A stretch of DNA of 64,000 nt from Bradyrhizobium prioriisuperbiae (GCF_032397745.1 NZ_CP135921.1:8358501-8422500), one strand, 5' to 3'. Shown: positions 1-7,015, counted from the stretch's first letter. Numbers and translations: made by a program. The notes: generated from the sequence alone by a model not told the origin.

Positions 1-536
1 GCGTGGTTGCCGAGTTCGACGTAATCGTTCGGCGCCGGCGTTGCGGTGCACGGCAGTCGGAACGGAATGTCTTTGGTGAACTCGATGAGCTTGGCCCGGG
101 TCTTGCTATCGTGGGCCTTGATGATGCTGGACTCATCCAGCACGATCCCGGAGAATTTGGACGGATCGAAATTGTCGATGCGATCGTAGTTTGTCACGAC
201 GATTTTTGATCGCGCATCGTCCTGATGGGCGGCATACTCGACGGATTCGATGTTGAATTTCTGGGCCTCCTGCACCGTCTGGTGGGCCACAGCCAACGGT
301 GCTAGGGCAAGAACGGGCCTCCGTGCATCACGACGAACAGCGTCGGCCCACGAAAGTTGCTGGAACGTCTTTCCCAAACCCGTGCCAGCGAACACCGCGG
401 CGCGGCCTCGCTTGAGGCCCCATGTCACGATATCGCGCTGGAATGGGCGGAGAGCGCCGGGCAATTCGGAGATGACCGACAGCCCGACGGGCGCCGCTTC
501 GATCGATTTGCGGGCGATGAAGTCGTCGTAATTCAT
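1..536 (-). CDS. Phage SNF2/DEAD-type helicase, N-terminal part (cut by window edge)
   Basis: The visible 178 residues are the N-terminal ATPase half of a superfamily 2 helicase. A Walker A loop GTGLGKT lies about 45 residues in, followed by a motif Ia-like APLAVAHQT, the Walker B box LDESS and motif III as CTATPAPNDY. The ATPAPND form is typical of phage and mobile-element SNF2-like helicases. It should use ATP hydrolysis to move on duplex DNA, probably during phage replication or recombination. The ATG at 536 overlaps the stop of the clamp gene by four bases (ATGA), so translation is likely coupled to it. The C-terminal helicase half lies left of the window and cannot be judged. Confidence 0.88.
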   Translation of the reverse strand, partial: MNYDDFIARKSIEAAPVGLSVISELPGALRPFQRDIVTWGLKRGRAAVFAGTGLGKTFQQLSWADAVRRDARRPVLALAPLAVAHQTVQEAQKFNIESVEYAAHQDDARSKIVVTNYDRIDNFDPSKFSGIVLDESSIIKAHDSKTRAKLIEFTKDIPFRLPCTATPAPNDYVELGNH

Positions 537-1639
537 GCCGCCTCGGCCCTTCGGTTCTTCGAGATGCAAACCGTCTGGACGTTGATCGCCGATGATTCCC
601 CCGGATCGACAATACGAACCGGGTCCATCGTGCGGCGCAGATAGAAGCGCAACTTTTCTCCCCGCATCATCTGGCATGCACCAAGAAGCTGGCGAACAGG
701 CATGCAGAACGATTTTCCGGCGGCACCAGAAACGTCGCATTCGATTGTCTCGGTGCCATCCCCCGCGCCGACAATCGAGGCCGAGATTTCATCTTCGCCC
801 ACTACGACGTCCATCAGTCTTTCGTCGGCAAAGTCGGAGATGACAGCGAGGCGCGACAGGCATTCTGAAAATTCTTCGCTGTCGACATCGAAGAAACTGC
901 CGCCGATTTCTGGGATCACGCTTCGGTATTGCTCAGGGTACTTCCCGTCGATGAGTTTCGAGCAATACGAACGAGAGCCGGACGAAATCCGCAGAACGTT
1001 GCTCGCCAAAGTGAGTTCCCCGGCCCCGATCTTGCCTATTTCATCGACGGCTGCTCTTGGAACGATGACGCCCGAAAATCCATCTGCGGGGACGTCGGTG
1101 GAAAATCGGACCAAATTGGCCGTAGAATATCCGCCCGAACAAAGCGCGCCCTCGTCGTCGTGGACATACACGCCGGAATAAACCGGCCTGGTGTCCTTGG
1201 GGTCCAGCATCGCTGCAGGGCGAACGAAGAGTTGTTCAATGTCAGCCTTCGTAATCTTGAAGGTCTTTCCGTCTCGCGGCTCAAGCCGCTGAGGAAATAT
1301 GTCCACCAGAAGAACGGGCAGCTTGTAGCGCGAGCGTCCGCATTTGACGGCAGCGAAAAGCCCGTCGACTTCGACCGCGACCGAGGCGCCCGACGGCATT
1401 CCGGTGACCAAGCGAACAAGCGGCTCGGCTGGCAGCGCGTATGCGCCCGACTGCAGGACATCAGCCGCAATCTTGGCCTCGCTGCACGAGTCCATGTCGT
1501 GGCCAAGCACGGTCACAGCATCGCCATCCGCGTCAACCCGGATGTGGTTGAGTATCGGAAAGTTAGCGTTGTTCTTGGTGCGGGCCTGGACCATCCGAAG
1601 CACGGACAGGAATTCGCCGGCGGGGAGTGAGAACTTCAT
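533..1639 (-). CDS. dnaN: Phage-encoded DNA polymerase III beta subunit (sliding clamp)
   Basis: A 368-residue sliding clamp, the normal length for DnaN. It opens MKFSLPAGEFL, with NANFPILNHI matching the conserved 'IPIL' block of domain 1, and carries LIDGKYPEQYRSVIP, the domain 2 signature. Clamps form a dimeric ring that holds the polymerase on DNA. The usual C-terminal MPMRL tail that lines the partner-binding pocket is not recognisable. The protein ends in a basic stretch, KNRRAEAA, so partner specificity may differ from the host clamp. It sits inside the leftward early operon with ATGA overlaps on both sides, and a GGGAGG ribosome-binding site precedes the start. This is a second copy in the cell: host dnaN is essential and normally lies beside dnaA. 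Confidence 0.9.
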   Translation of the reverse strand: MKFSLPAGEFLSVLRMVQARTKNNANFPILNHIRVDADGDAVTVLGHDMDSCSEAKIAADVLQSGAYALPAEPLVRLVTGMPSGASVAVEVDGLFAAVKCGRSRYKLPVLLVDIFPQRLEPRDGKTFKITKADIEQLFVRPAAMLDPKDTRPVYSGVYVHDDEGALCSGGYSTANLVRFSTDVPADGFSGVIVPRAAVDEIGKIGAGELTLASNVLRISSGSRSYCSKLIDGKYPEQYRSVIPEIGGSFFDVDSEEFSECLSRLAVISDFADERLMDVVVGEDEISASIVGAGDGTETIECDVSGAAGKSFCMPVRQLLGACQMMRGEKLRFYLRRTMDPVRIVDPGESSAINVQTVCISKNRRAEAA

Positions 1640-2001
1640 GCGATCCTCCCGATGGCATCATAGAGAGCGATGATCGCCCGACTGGGGCGATCAGTCTGCG
1701 GCACGACATAGCGCTGCACGCCAACCCGCTCGCATTCATCGAGGAATGTGGCGATAGCGTCGACCGGGTCGCCTTTATATTTGTCTTCGAGTTCGCTGAC
1801 CCGGCTCTCCGCCTCGGACAGCTCGACGCTGAGCCTGTCCCGATCCGTCGTCATCTCGGTCAACTCGCCCTCCGTCGCCCTAAGCGTGTCATTGAGACGT
1901 CCGATCTCTTCCTCAGAGTCGGCGAAATCCTCCAGGCGCTTGCTCAGCTTCTTGATTTCTTCCAAGGCGGTAGCGAGTTCGCCAAGATCGGATAGATTCA
2001 T
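1636..2001 (-). CDS. Coiled-coil phage protein upstream of the clamp
   Basis: A 121-residue acidic protein. Residues 1-75 are almost entirely heptad-like Leu/Glu/Lys (LATALEEIKKLSKRLEDF, then ESRVSELEDKYKG), predicting a long coiled coil. The C-terminal 45 residues (DAIATFLDECERV onward) look globular. The start at 2001 is chosen for the GGAGGA ribosome-binding site just upstream and the four-base overlap with the preceding gene. A longer reading frame continues upstream without a comparable signal. There is no family I can name. Its place directly before the clamp suggests a replication accessory or assembly role, but that is inference from position only. Confidence 0.75.
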   Translation of the reverse strand: MNLSDLGELATALEEIKKLSKRLEDFADSEEEIGRLNDTLRATEGELTEMTTDRDRLSVELSEAESRVSELEDKYKGDPVDAIATFLDECERVGVQRYVVPQTDRPSRAIIALYDAIGRIA

Positions 2002-2351
2002 GACTTCCTCCAAAAATTCGGGTGCAGCGAATTCCAAAGCGGCGTGCTGGATTGGTGGCGTCGGTTGCTGATCCCGAAGCCAATGCGTTTGATGACCAGC
2101 TTTTTGGCCGCCTTGCGGAATGGATGGCCCCACGCACGCGCGTCATGGGCCTCAGGGAGACCCGCCGCATGGGCCGCAGCGGTGCACTCCTCGCTTATAA
2201 AAGTCGAATGGCTCTCGGCATATTTGCAAATCCAATCAAACGCGCGATCAGTCCAGCGCGGACTATTCTCGTCCGCATGGTTCGCAACTGCGGTCATGCC
2301 AAAGTCGCGTGCCGCCTTGTCCTGCTGGATGAGGTCAAATAGGCCCGTCAT
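1998..2351 (-). CDS. Conserved small phage protein, likely winged-helix fold
   Basis: This 117-residue protein begins MTGLFDLIQQDKAARDFG. It has the pattern AxHADxxxPxWxDRAFDWICKY, then an ARAWGHPFRKAAKKLVIKRIGF block, and ends in a Trp-Ser-rich tail. Proteins with this RAWG...RxAxKxxxI arrangement are common, usually unnamed, in the replication regions of tailed phages, and the fold looks like a small winged helix. I know of no assigned function. Both ends overlap neighbouring genes by four bases. The ATG at 2351 is preferred over a longer frame because of this coupling. Confidence 0.72.
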   Translation of the reverse strand: MTGLFDLIQQDKAARDFGMTAVANHADENSPRWTDRAFDWICKYAESHSTFISEECTAAAHAAGLPEAHDARAWGHPFRKAAKKLVIKRIGFGISNRRHQSSTPLWNSLHPNFWRKS

Positions 2352-2581
2352 TCCGCAGCCTCGCAAACAGGCCGTGACCATCGCCCGTGTTGCGCCCGTC
2401 GATCAGAAACCGGAGGCCAGCACTTCTCAAGGTGATATGGACACCAACTACGACCCTTTACGACTTGATGTCCGCAGTAGCGGGCATCACGAGCTTCGCC
2501 GTCGATCCATTTGCAGTTGGAGTCGGCCACATCGTAGATGGTGAGGTTGAGGGATTCGACGCGACTTGGCTTCGTTGTCAT
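2348..2581 (-). CDS. GcrA C-terminal-domain-like protein (detached)
   Basis: This 77-residue protein aligns by eye with the C-terminal part of the cell-cycle regulator GcrA: TIYDVADSNCKW, then RYCGH, then SWCPYHLEKCW. C23, C36, C47 and H50 reproduce the C...CG...YC..H pattern, including the CRWPIGDP-like segment, here CKWIDGEA. In Caulobacter GcrA this half contacts sigma-70 region 2. Here it is a free-standing gene with its own ATG, overlapping by four bases the gene for a triple-HTH GcrA-like protein. The pair may therefore work as a two-piece GcrA. A small zinc-knuckle protein of other function is the alternative. Confidence 0.75.
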   Translation of the reverse strand: MTTKPSRVESLNLTIYDVADSNCKWIDGEARDARYCGHQVVKGRSWCPYHLEKCWPPVSDRRAQHGRWSRPVCEAAE

Positions 2582-3363
2582 TGGGCGCCCTCGGCTTGCA
2601 TTGCAGCGGTTCTTTGCATCGCTTGAGCGAGAAAATCGCGAGCCTGACTTTTGGTCATTTCGGGAGCGCGACCGAGCTTGTTGCGGTAAACAGCAGACGT
2701 TTTGCTCTGTCCCGGCATCAGTTTGATTGTCTTCGGGAGCGCTTGCGGCTTTGCCCGGCTGGCGGACCAGTCTCGAATCTTAGCTGTTGCCGCATCGCGC
2801 TGCTCTTGCGTCCATAATGCGCGCGTTTCTTTCTGGCGCTCTGCTGACTGCTGTTTGCGCGCAGCAACAACGATAGGATCAAAAAGAGATTCATCAGTCC
2901 GATCAGGCAAGCCAAGGCGCCGAGCTTTCCCGATGACCTTGTTTTTGCCAAAGCCGAGTTGCTCCCCGATCTGCTCGCAGCTTAGCGGCCCGAGCCATAA
3001 TTCCTTGAGGATCTCGACTTTCTTATCAGTCCACCCAGCGGGGTGGCGGACGCGAAGCCCCATCGTCCTCGCCTTGTCGCGGACCCTGGACTTCGATGTT
3101 CCGCCCATAATTGCCGCGATATCGCGACAGCTATTTGTGTCCCAGAGATCGCGGAGTTGAGCCTCGCGCTCTGGCGTCCAACTGATAGGCTTCCTTGATT
3201 CAAGGCCGAGCCGTTTTGCAATCTTGCAAACCGTAGAAGCTACGATCCTGTCACCAAAAGCCGCCGCGATTTCTGGGGTGGTGACGCCCTGCTTCCATAG
3301 GTCGGCGAACCGAACCAGATCTTCGTCATCAAGTATCGCCGCGCGACCTTTACCGGGCATCAC
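2578..3363 (-). CDS. GcrA-like DNA-binding protein with three tandem HTH repeats
   Basis: Of 261 residues, the first 155 hold three repeats of the GcrA/SANT-like helix-turn-helix: about 12-55 (DLWKQGVTTPEIAAAFGD), 61-105 (SWTPEREAQLRDLWD) and 109-155 (GWTDKKVEILKELWLG ... GKARRLGLPDR). The third is closest to canonical GcrA. The rest is basic and ends with MTKSQARDFLAQAMQRTAAM, a tail common in phage GcrA-like proteins. The zinc-like sigma-interaction half is absent and follows as a separate overlapping gene. The start is GTG at 3363 or ATG at 3360, behind an AGAAGG site. Likely a regulator of transcription on host or phage DNA. GcrA in hosts acts with sigma-70 at CcrM-methylated promoters. 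Confidence 0.82.
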   Translation of the reverse strand: MMPGKGRAAILDDEDLVRFADLWKQGVTTPEIAAAFGDRIVASTVCKIAKRLGLESRKPISWTPEREAQLRDLWDTNSCRDIAAIMGGTSKSRVRDKARTMGLRVRHPAGWTDKKVEILKELWLGPLSCEQIGEQLGFGKNKVIGKARRLGLPDRTDESLFDPIVVAARKQQSAERQKETRALWTQEQRDAATAKIRDWSASRAKPQALPKTIKLMPGQSKTSAVYRNKLGRAPEMTKSQARDFLAQAMQRTAAMQAEGAQ

Positions 3364-3366
3364 TTA

Positions 3367-3939
3367 TTACCTTCTCATTGAAAGAATTGCGCGCAGATCC
3401 GCAAGCTGCTGTCTTACGAGACCGACATCCCGCCGCTCCAAATCTGCAATTTTCCGACAAGCATGAAGGACGGTCGTGTGATCACGACCCCCGTGACGCC
3501 TTCCAATCTCCGGGAGGGATCGCATCGTCTTCTCTCGGCAAAGAAACATCGAAAGCTGGCGCGCTCGGACAATTGGGGAGTTTCGCCGATGAGAAAAAAA
3601 CTCATTTCTGCTTGCTTGGAAGTACCTGATGACAACGCGCTGAACGTCGGCCATTCGGAGCGACGAATTCGCGCCTATTTCGATCGGATCGTCAGATTCC
3701 GGCTGCCGACCATCGATAATTGCGTGCGCAAGACTCATGGCCTCATTCGTGACTGATCCCGAGATCGGAGAGGGAGCGGACTTTTTAAGTTTGGGGAGAA
3801 TGGGCTTTGGTGCCCACCTTGTTACCTGCTCAGTCTTTCGGGCATTCGCTCCACGAATAGGAGTGTCCGGCACGGCTGGTCCGCCCTCTCCGAACCTGGC
3901 CATGCGGTGGTGCAAGATCGCCGATCTGAGATCGGGCAT
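3367..3939 (-). CDS. DnaA domain IV protein (origin-box-binding domain without AAA+)
   Basis: A 190-residue protein. Residues about 95-180 match domain IV of the replication initiator DnaA: IRYFQASRNEFFSHRR, ARQLSMFLCREKT, SLPEIGRRHGGRDHTTVLHA. The GRDHTTVLHA signature (151-160) contacts DnaA boxes. DnaA domains I-III, including the ATPase, are missing, and the first 95 residues are a Pro/Lys-rich linker. It could mark a phage origin or block the host DnaA at oriC. ATG at 3939 overlaps the previous stop by one base (TAATG). Such proteins occur in other alphaproteobacterial prophages and are usually called DnaA-like HTH proteins. Confidence 0.88.
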   Translation of the reverse strand: MPDLRSAILHHRMARFGEGGPAVPDTPIRGANARKTEQVTRWAPKPILPKLKKSAPSPISGSVTNEAMSLAHAIIDGRQPESDDPIEIGANSSLRMADVQRVVIRYFQASRNEFFSHRRNSPIVRARQLSMFLCREKTMRSLPEIGRRHGGRDHTTVLHACRKIADLERRDVGLVRQQLADLRAILSMRR

Positions 3940-4199
3940 TATCGATCCCCCATCTTGCTTGCGCCACCGACGTGCCAGAACCGGCAGTATTTGCAGCGAT
4001 ATGCGACGGTCCCGCGGCGGGCGGATTTCCCCGCCGCTACCTTGGTTGCGAATGGCGTCTTGCCCTCACAGCTTGAACTTTGCGACCCGAACGACTTAGG
4101 GTTGATATTCGTCCGCCGACGGATCGGCACGACGCCGACTTCGCGGATGATGTCGTCAGCGTTGTTCATTTCGTTGCGGGTGAGGGCTGGCGCCATCAT
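3939..4199 (-). CDS. Small basic zinc-ribbon-like phage protein
   Basis: An 86-residue basic protein ending YRCKYCRFWHVGGASKMGDR. The C-x2-C-x3-H close pair and an earlier cysteine after FGSQSSSC resemble a widespread family of short phage proteins that read KxAYxTKxxAxRxARR...YRCxxCxxWHxG, probably zinc-binding. An AGGAGG ribosome-binding site lies about ten bases upstream of the tandem ATGATG. Function unknown, possibly nucleic-acid binding. Confidence 0.7.
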   Translation of the reverse strand: MMAPALTRNEMNNADDIIREVGVVPIRRRTNINPKSFGSQSSSCEGKTPFATKVAAGKSARRGTVAYRCKYCRFWHVGGASKMGDR

Positions 4200-4201
4200 G
4201 G

Positions 4202-4567
4202 CTACGAACCTCCTGAGGCGGAGCGGCGCGTTTCGCTAACCACACGAAGCCTTGCGCTATCGCCAGCAGCAATTGGCTGGCCGAAGTCCTCGTCAGATCC
4301 ATCAATGACCGCCTTAAGTCTGGCGATCTCGATTTCCATCTGGTGGATTGCATTCCAGACCGCTGCCTTTCTCTTCTTGCTGAGCGCGCCTGCGATGCGC
4401 GCGAGTTCGTCCGCTTCAATTCGACGCGCCTTGCCATACCAAATGTCCCCGGCGCGGGTCGGCGATAGGCCGACATGCGGGGCGATGCGGGCGATAACGT
4501 CCTTGACGAATTCGCCCGGACGCCACGGCTGAGAGAACTCTTTCAGCATGATTGCCGCGTCAGTCAT
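4202..4567 (-). CDS. Putative HTH phage protein
   Basis: A 121-residue protein. The core VIARIAPHVGLSPTRAGDIW followed by YGKARRIEADELARI looks like a helix-turn-helix followed by a helix, a pattern repeated in Rhizobiales prophages ('...RAFDIWYGRARRIE...'). The C-terminal half contains a short coiled coil (AVWNAIHQMEIEIARLKAVI). The ATG at 4567 is preferred because GGGAGGAGG lies five bases upstream. The open frame extends to 4645 without such a signal. Probably DNA-binding; target unknown. Confidence 0.7.
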   Translation of the reverse strand: MTDAAIMLKEFSQPWRPGEFVKDVIARIAPHVGLSPTRAGDIWYGKARRIEADELARIAGALSKKRKAAVWNAIHQMEIEIARLKAVIDGSDEDFGQPIAAGDSARLRVVSETRRSASGGS

Positions 4568-4673
4568 TGCCTCCTCCCAAGGAAATGGGATCGGCCAAGG
4601 TTTTGAGAGGCGATTGGGCTTTAGCTCCCAAGGCCGTGAGCGCAAAAAACAGCATGAACTTCTCCTTCAGATT

Positions 4674-5537
4674 TCAGGCGGTTGCGATGTTGGTGGATGC
4701 GGACGAAAACTGGATCATGCTCGGAGCACGCATCCGCGACGTGCTGGCGTTCTTGGAAATCACGAGCGAGTCCGCTGCGTATTCAAGAAACGGTTCGGTC
4801 AGGAAGCTGGGCAGCGGATCGCAATGGAGCGAGGCGTTGATCTCGGCAACGAAGTCCGAGAGATCGTCCGCCAGCTTCGAAAGGGTAACGGCTGCGTCAA
4901 AGCCTGGGGCATTAGGCTCTGGGGACGACGCAGCCGTGTCCGCCGGGAGCGGCGGATTGGTGATTGAATCTCGCGGGCCGGACGCTATCCCGGCTCCTTC
5001 TTGGTCGTTGGACCTGTTGGGGCCGCTTCTTAGGCTGGCATCCCCTAGGGGGCTTTCGCCCGCGTGTCTGCTTTCCACGCCGCCGCAAGAACTGGATTCG
5101 CCCGACGGCCAAGCCGCCGTCACTGACGGCTCACTCTCTCCGTTACGGCAGAGAGCCCTACACCTGTCGGGCGAAACTGAATTGGTTGCGGCACTCTCTC
5201 CGCCCGTCACGTCCATAAACTCAGACGTTGTAGTCAGGCCCGCGCCTGACACGCCTACTCGCAACCCCGTTCCGGCGGTGGTCTGTCTTACGGGACCCTG
5301 GGCCCCAGCCGTTCCGGCTTTGCCTTTGGTTGCTTTCGCTTGGGATTCCAAATTCAGTTGCGGGATGCCCCCCGCAATCCGCGCAAGAGCCTCCAGCGCG
5401 GAACAAGAGTCGGTCGCTTCGCTGGTCACAGCCACGTTTAACGGCGAAGCGACCGACAGTTTGCCCGCAGAACGCCGAGGGGAGGCAACTGCGGGGCCGG
5501 AAACATCCATGAATGAGTTGGGCAAGGCCGCTCGCAT
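4674..5537 (-). CDS. Hypothetical Ser/Ala/Gly-rich phage protein
   Basis: An open frame of 287 codons in the leftward operon. Translation signals support it: GGGGAGG lies six bases before the ATG, and the upstream gene stops at TAATG on the same bases. The product is low in complexity, rich in Ser, Gly, Ala and Thr, with an ordered-looking stretch near residues 40-65 (CSALEALARIAGGIPQLNLE) and another near 215-245 (LSKLADDLSDFVAEINASLH). The opposite strand is also open for 335 codons (4552-5559) but lacks signals and would run against the operon. No family recognised. The middle third may be poorly conserved filler. Confidence 0.5.
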   Translation of the reverse strand: MRAALPNSFMDVSGPAVASPRRSAGKLSVASPLNVAVTSEATDSCSALEALARIAGGIPQLNLESQAKATKGKAGTAGAQGPVRQTTAGTGLRVGVSGAGLTTTSEFMDVTGGESAATNSVSPDRCRALCRNGESEPSVTAAWPSGESSSCGGVESRHAGESPLGDASLRSGPNRSNDQEGAGIASGPRDSITNPPLPADTAASSPEPNAPGFDAAVTLSKLADDLSDFVAEINASLHCDPLPSFLTEPFLEYAADSLVISKNASTSRMRAPSMIQFSSASTNIATA

Positions 5538-5686
5538 TAGCGCCTCCCCGGGAACATGAAAGAGATAAGGATGATGAAACCGCCGGCACTGATCATGCCG
5601 GCCAGAGCCGTGAACAGCATGACGGCTGCACCCAGCAACGCAGATGTCGTCCAGACCTCAGAAATTGTGTTGATGGTCTGGGTCAT
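5537..5686 (-). CDS. Small membrane protein (49 aa)
   Basis: The 49-residue product is mostly hydrophobic from residue 13 on (TSALLGAAVMLFTALAGMI, then GGFIILISFMFPGRR), giving one long or two short membrane segments. Start and stop overlap both neighbours (ATGA at 5683-5686, TAATG at 5537). Function unknown. Small membrane proteins in early phage operons often serve in superinfection exclusion, but nothing here proves that. Confidence 0.6.
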   Translation of the reverse strand: MTQTINTISEVWTTSALLGAAVMLFTALAGMISAGGFIILISFMFPGRR

Positions 5687-5904
5687 GCGCCGCCCCGAGT
5701 CCGGTGCGGATATTCTTCCCAAAGCAGTCGTCCGCGATGGTGCCGAAGGGCTGGCGTCTGGAAATCCTCATCGCCGAAGCCGGATGAGGACTGCATCTCC
5801 TGCGAGCGATCGCATGTTTGACGGCGCCAAGCGCTTTTCTCGACTGATTGGGCGATTTTGTCGCGAGTCGCTGTCGTCTGAGCATGCGGCTCGAAATGCT
5901 TCAT
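5683..5904 (-). CDS. Hypothetical small phage protein
   Basis: A 73-residue, Arg/His-rich, hydrophilic product with no motif I recognise. It is accepted because it fits exactly between its neighbours, with four-base overlaps at both ends, in the second position of the leftward operon. Confidence 0.55.
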   Translation of the reverse strand: MKHFEPHAQTTATRDKIAQSVEKSAWRRQTCDRSQEMQSSSGFGDEDFQTPALRHHRGRLLWEEYPHRTRGGA

Positions 5905-6119
5905 GCGGCGCTCTCCGATTCCGAGATTGCGGCATCGCGAGTTCGAATGAAGTCCTGGACACGGCCAACAACTCCGAGCGTCGGCTGGCGCCCTTTATTC
6001 TTCAGGTCACCAACAAAGCTGGGGTCTTTCAGAGATTCCCAGCCGAAGGCAGTGGGGGTCATCCCACTGCGCTCAAGGAACGCGTCGATTTCTGAGATGA
6101 ATTGCGAGGTGGGGTCCAT
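5901..6119 (-). CDS. Cro-like regulator, first gene of leftward operon
   Basis: A 72-residue protein containing MTPTAFGWESLKDPSFVGDL followed by KNKGRQPTLGVVGRVQDFI. This is the pattern of a small alphaproteobacterial prophage family (FLxxTGMSxTAFGxxAxxDPxFVxDLRxGRxPxLxTVDRV) that folds as a helix-turn-helix. It is transcribed divergently from the CI-like repressor and is the first gene of the leftward early operon, the position of Cro. The predicted -10 box ends only 12 bases before the ATG and no ribosome-binding site is visible, so its mRNA probably has a very short leader. Confidence 0.72.
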   Translation of the reverse strand: MDPTSQFISEIDAFLERSGMTPTAFGWESLKDPSFVGDLKNKGRQPTLGVVGRVQDFIRTRDAAISESESAA

Positions 6120-6130
6120 AAACAGGACGA

Positions 6131-6161
6131 TATAGTACGCTTCCTATTCTGTAAATAGGGA
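6131..6161 (-). promoter_or_regulatory. Leftward early promoter with 17-bp operator palindrome
   Basis: On the minus strand a -10 box TACTAT lies at 6137-6132. The 17-bp palindrome CCTATTCTGTAAATAGG (6143-6159) sits five bases further upstream, filling the space where the -35 and spacer should be. The -35 would be TCCCTA at 18-base spacing. The same palindrome-5-TACTAT arrangement occurs at 7018-7045 before the rightward operon. A repressor bound here would cover the promoter. Confidence 0.7.
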
Positions 6162-6163
6162 TA

Positions 6164-6196
6164 TTCCTCGTTCCCTAAAATATAGGTACTATCCTA
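6164..6196 (+). promoter_or_regulatory. Probable repressor promoter with related operator half-sites
   Basis: TTCCTC (6164-6169) and TACTAT (6187-6192) are 17 bases apart and resemble the two early promoters. The spacer holds a shorter, related palindrome CCTAAAATATAGG (6174-6186), with 4-bp arms. The repressor ATG follows 13 bases after the -10, with an AGAGG ribosome-binding site between. Autoregulation by the repressor is likely. Confidence 0.5.
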
Positions 6197-6205
6197 AAGA
6201 GGTGC

Positions 6206-6943
6206 ATGGACGTGGTTCGACAACTGATTCTCGACAAACTTGAAGAGAAGGGCCTGACAATGTCGGAGGCCTCGCTCAAAATCGGGAAGAATCATGCCTA
6301 TTTGCAGCAGTTTCTAAAGCGGGGCTTTCCCATAGAATTGCCCGAAAAGTCACGAATCCCCCTTGCCGAGCTACTGGGCCTGTCCGAGGACCAACTCCGC
6401 GGGCCTTCGTCAAAATTGCCTAAAAGGGAATACGTTAAGAATAACCCTACCCCCCACGAAAGTCAGGTTGCCGGTTTGGACAATCGTCATAAACTGATAC
6501 CCAATCAACAAGACGCGCCCGGCCATATGTCGGCGGCGCTATTAGTGGGGGAACGTGATCTGCCGGTCTTTGGGATCGCGCAGGGAGGTAGCGGGGCTTT
6601 AATCGTGACATCCGAGCCGGTGGACTATGTTGTCCGCCCGGACCCGCTTCTCAGGGTCAAGGACGGGTACGGTATAATTGTCACAGGTGACTCAATGGAC
6701 CCTGTCCACAAGCATGGGTCTACAGCCCTCGTGAACCCTCACATTCCTTGGAAAACCGGCGATACATGCGTTTTTCGGTCTCACGCTGATGATGGCTCCG
6801 TACATGTCGCCATCAAGGAAATCCGCAGTGCAACCGACGATCTTTGGCGCGTTCGACAATACAACCCCGCCAAGGATTTCACCTTGAGGCGGTCTGAATG
6901 GCAGATTTGCCACGTCACTGTCGGTAATTACTTCAGCCGCTAA
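6206..6943 (+). CDS. CI-like prophage repressor (HTH + S24 peptidase domain)
   Basis: A 245-residue two-domain repressor. Residues 1-60 form an XRE-like helix-turn-helix (KGLTMSEASLKIGKNHAYLQ). Residues about 115-245 form the LexA/CI S24 domain, with LPVFGIAQGG at its start, the catalytic serine in GDSMDP and the general-base lysine in VAIKEI. It should hold the prophage silent by binding the palindromes at 6143 and 7018, and be inactivated by RecA-stimulated self-cleavage after DNA damage. The Ala-Gly scissile bond is not certain: an AG pair occurs near residue 89 (SQVAGLD) in the linker. An AGAGG site supports the start. Confidence 0.88.
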   Translation: MDVVRQLILDKLEEKGLTMSEASLKIGKNHAYLQQFLKRGFPIELPEKSRIPLAELLGLSEDQLRGPSSKLPKREYVKNNPTPHESQVAGLDNRHKLIPNQQDAPGHMSAALLVGERDLPVFGIAQGGSGALIVTSEPVDYVVRPDPLLRVKDGYGIIVTGDSMDPVHKHGSTALVNPHIPWKTGDTCVFRSHADDGSVHVAIKEIRSATDDLWRVRQYNPAKDFTLRRSEWQICHVTVGNYFSR

Positions 6944-7015
6944 CCACTACCCCATGATAGGTAGCATTGCCCTGTTACGGTCAGGAACATAATATTTTTC
7001 CTCAATCTCGGTTTT

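Noticed and set aside
2348..3363. GcrA split explained as one broken gene
   Set aside because: Each half has its own start and the junction is a clean ATGA overlap like every other junction in this operon, so decay by frameshift is less likely than two genes.
4552..5559. 335-codon plus-strand frame in the leftward operon
   Set aside because: It runs against all neighbours, has no ribosome-binding site or family motif, and is mirrored by a minus-strand frame with proper start and overlap signals.
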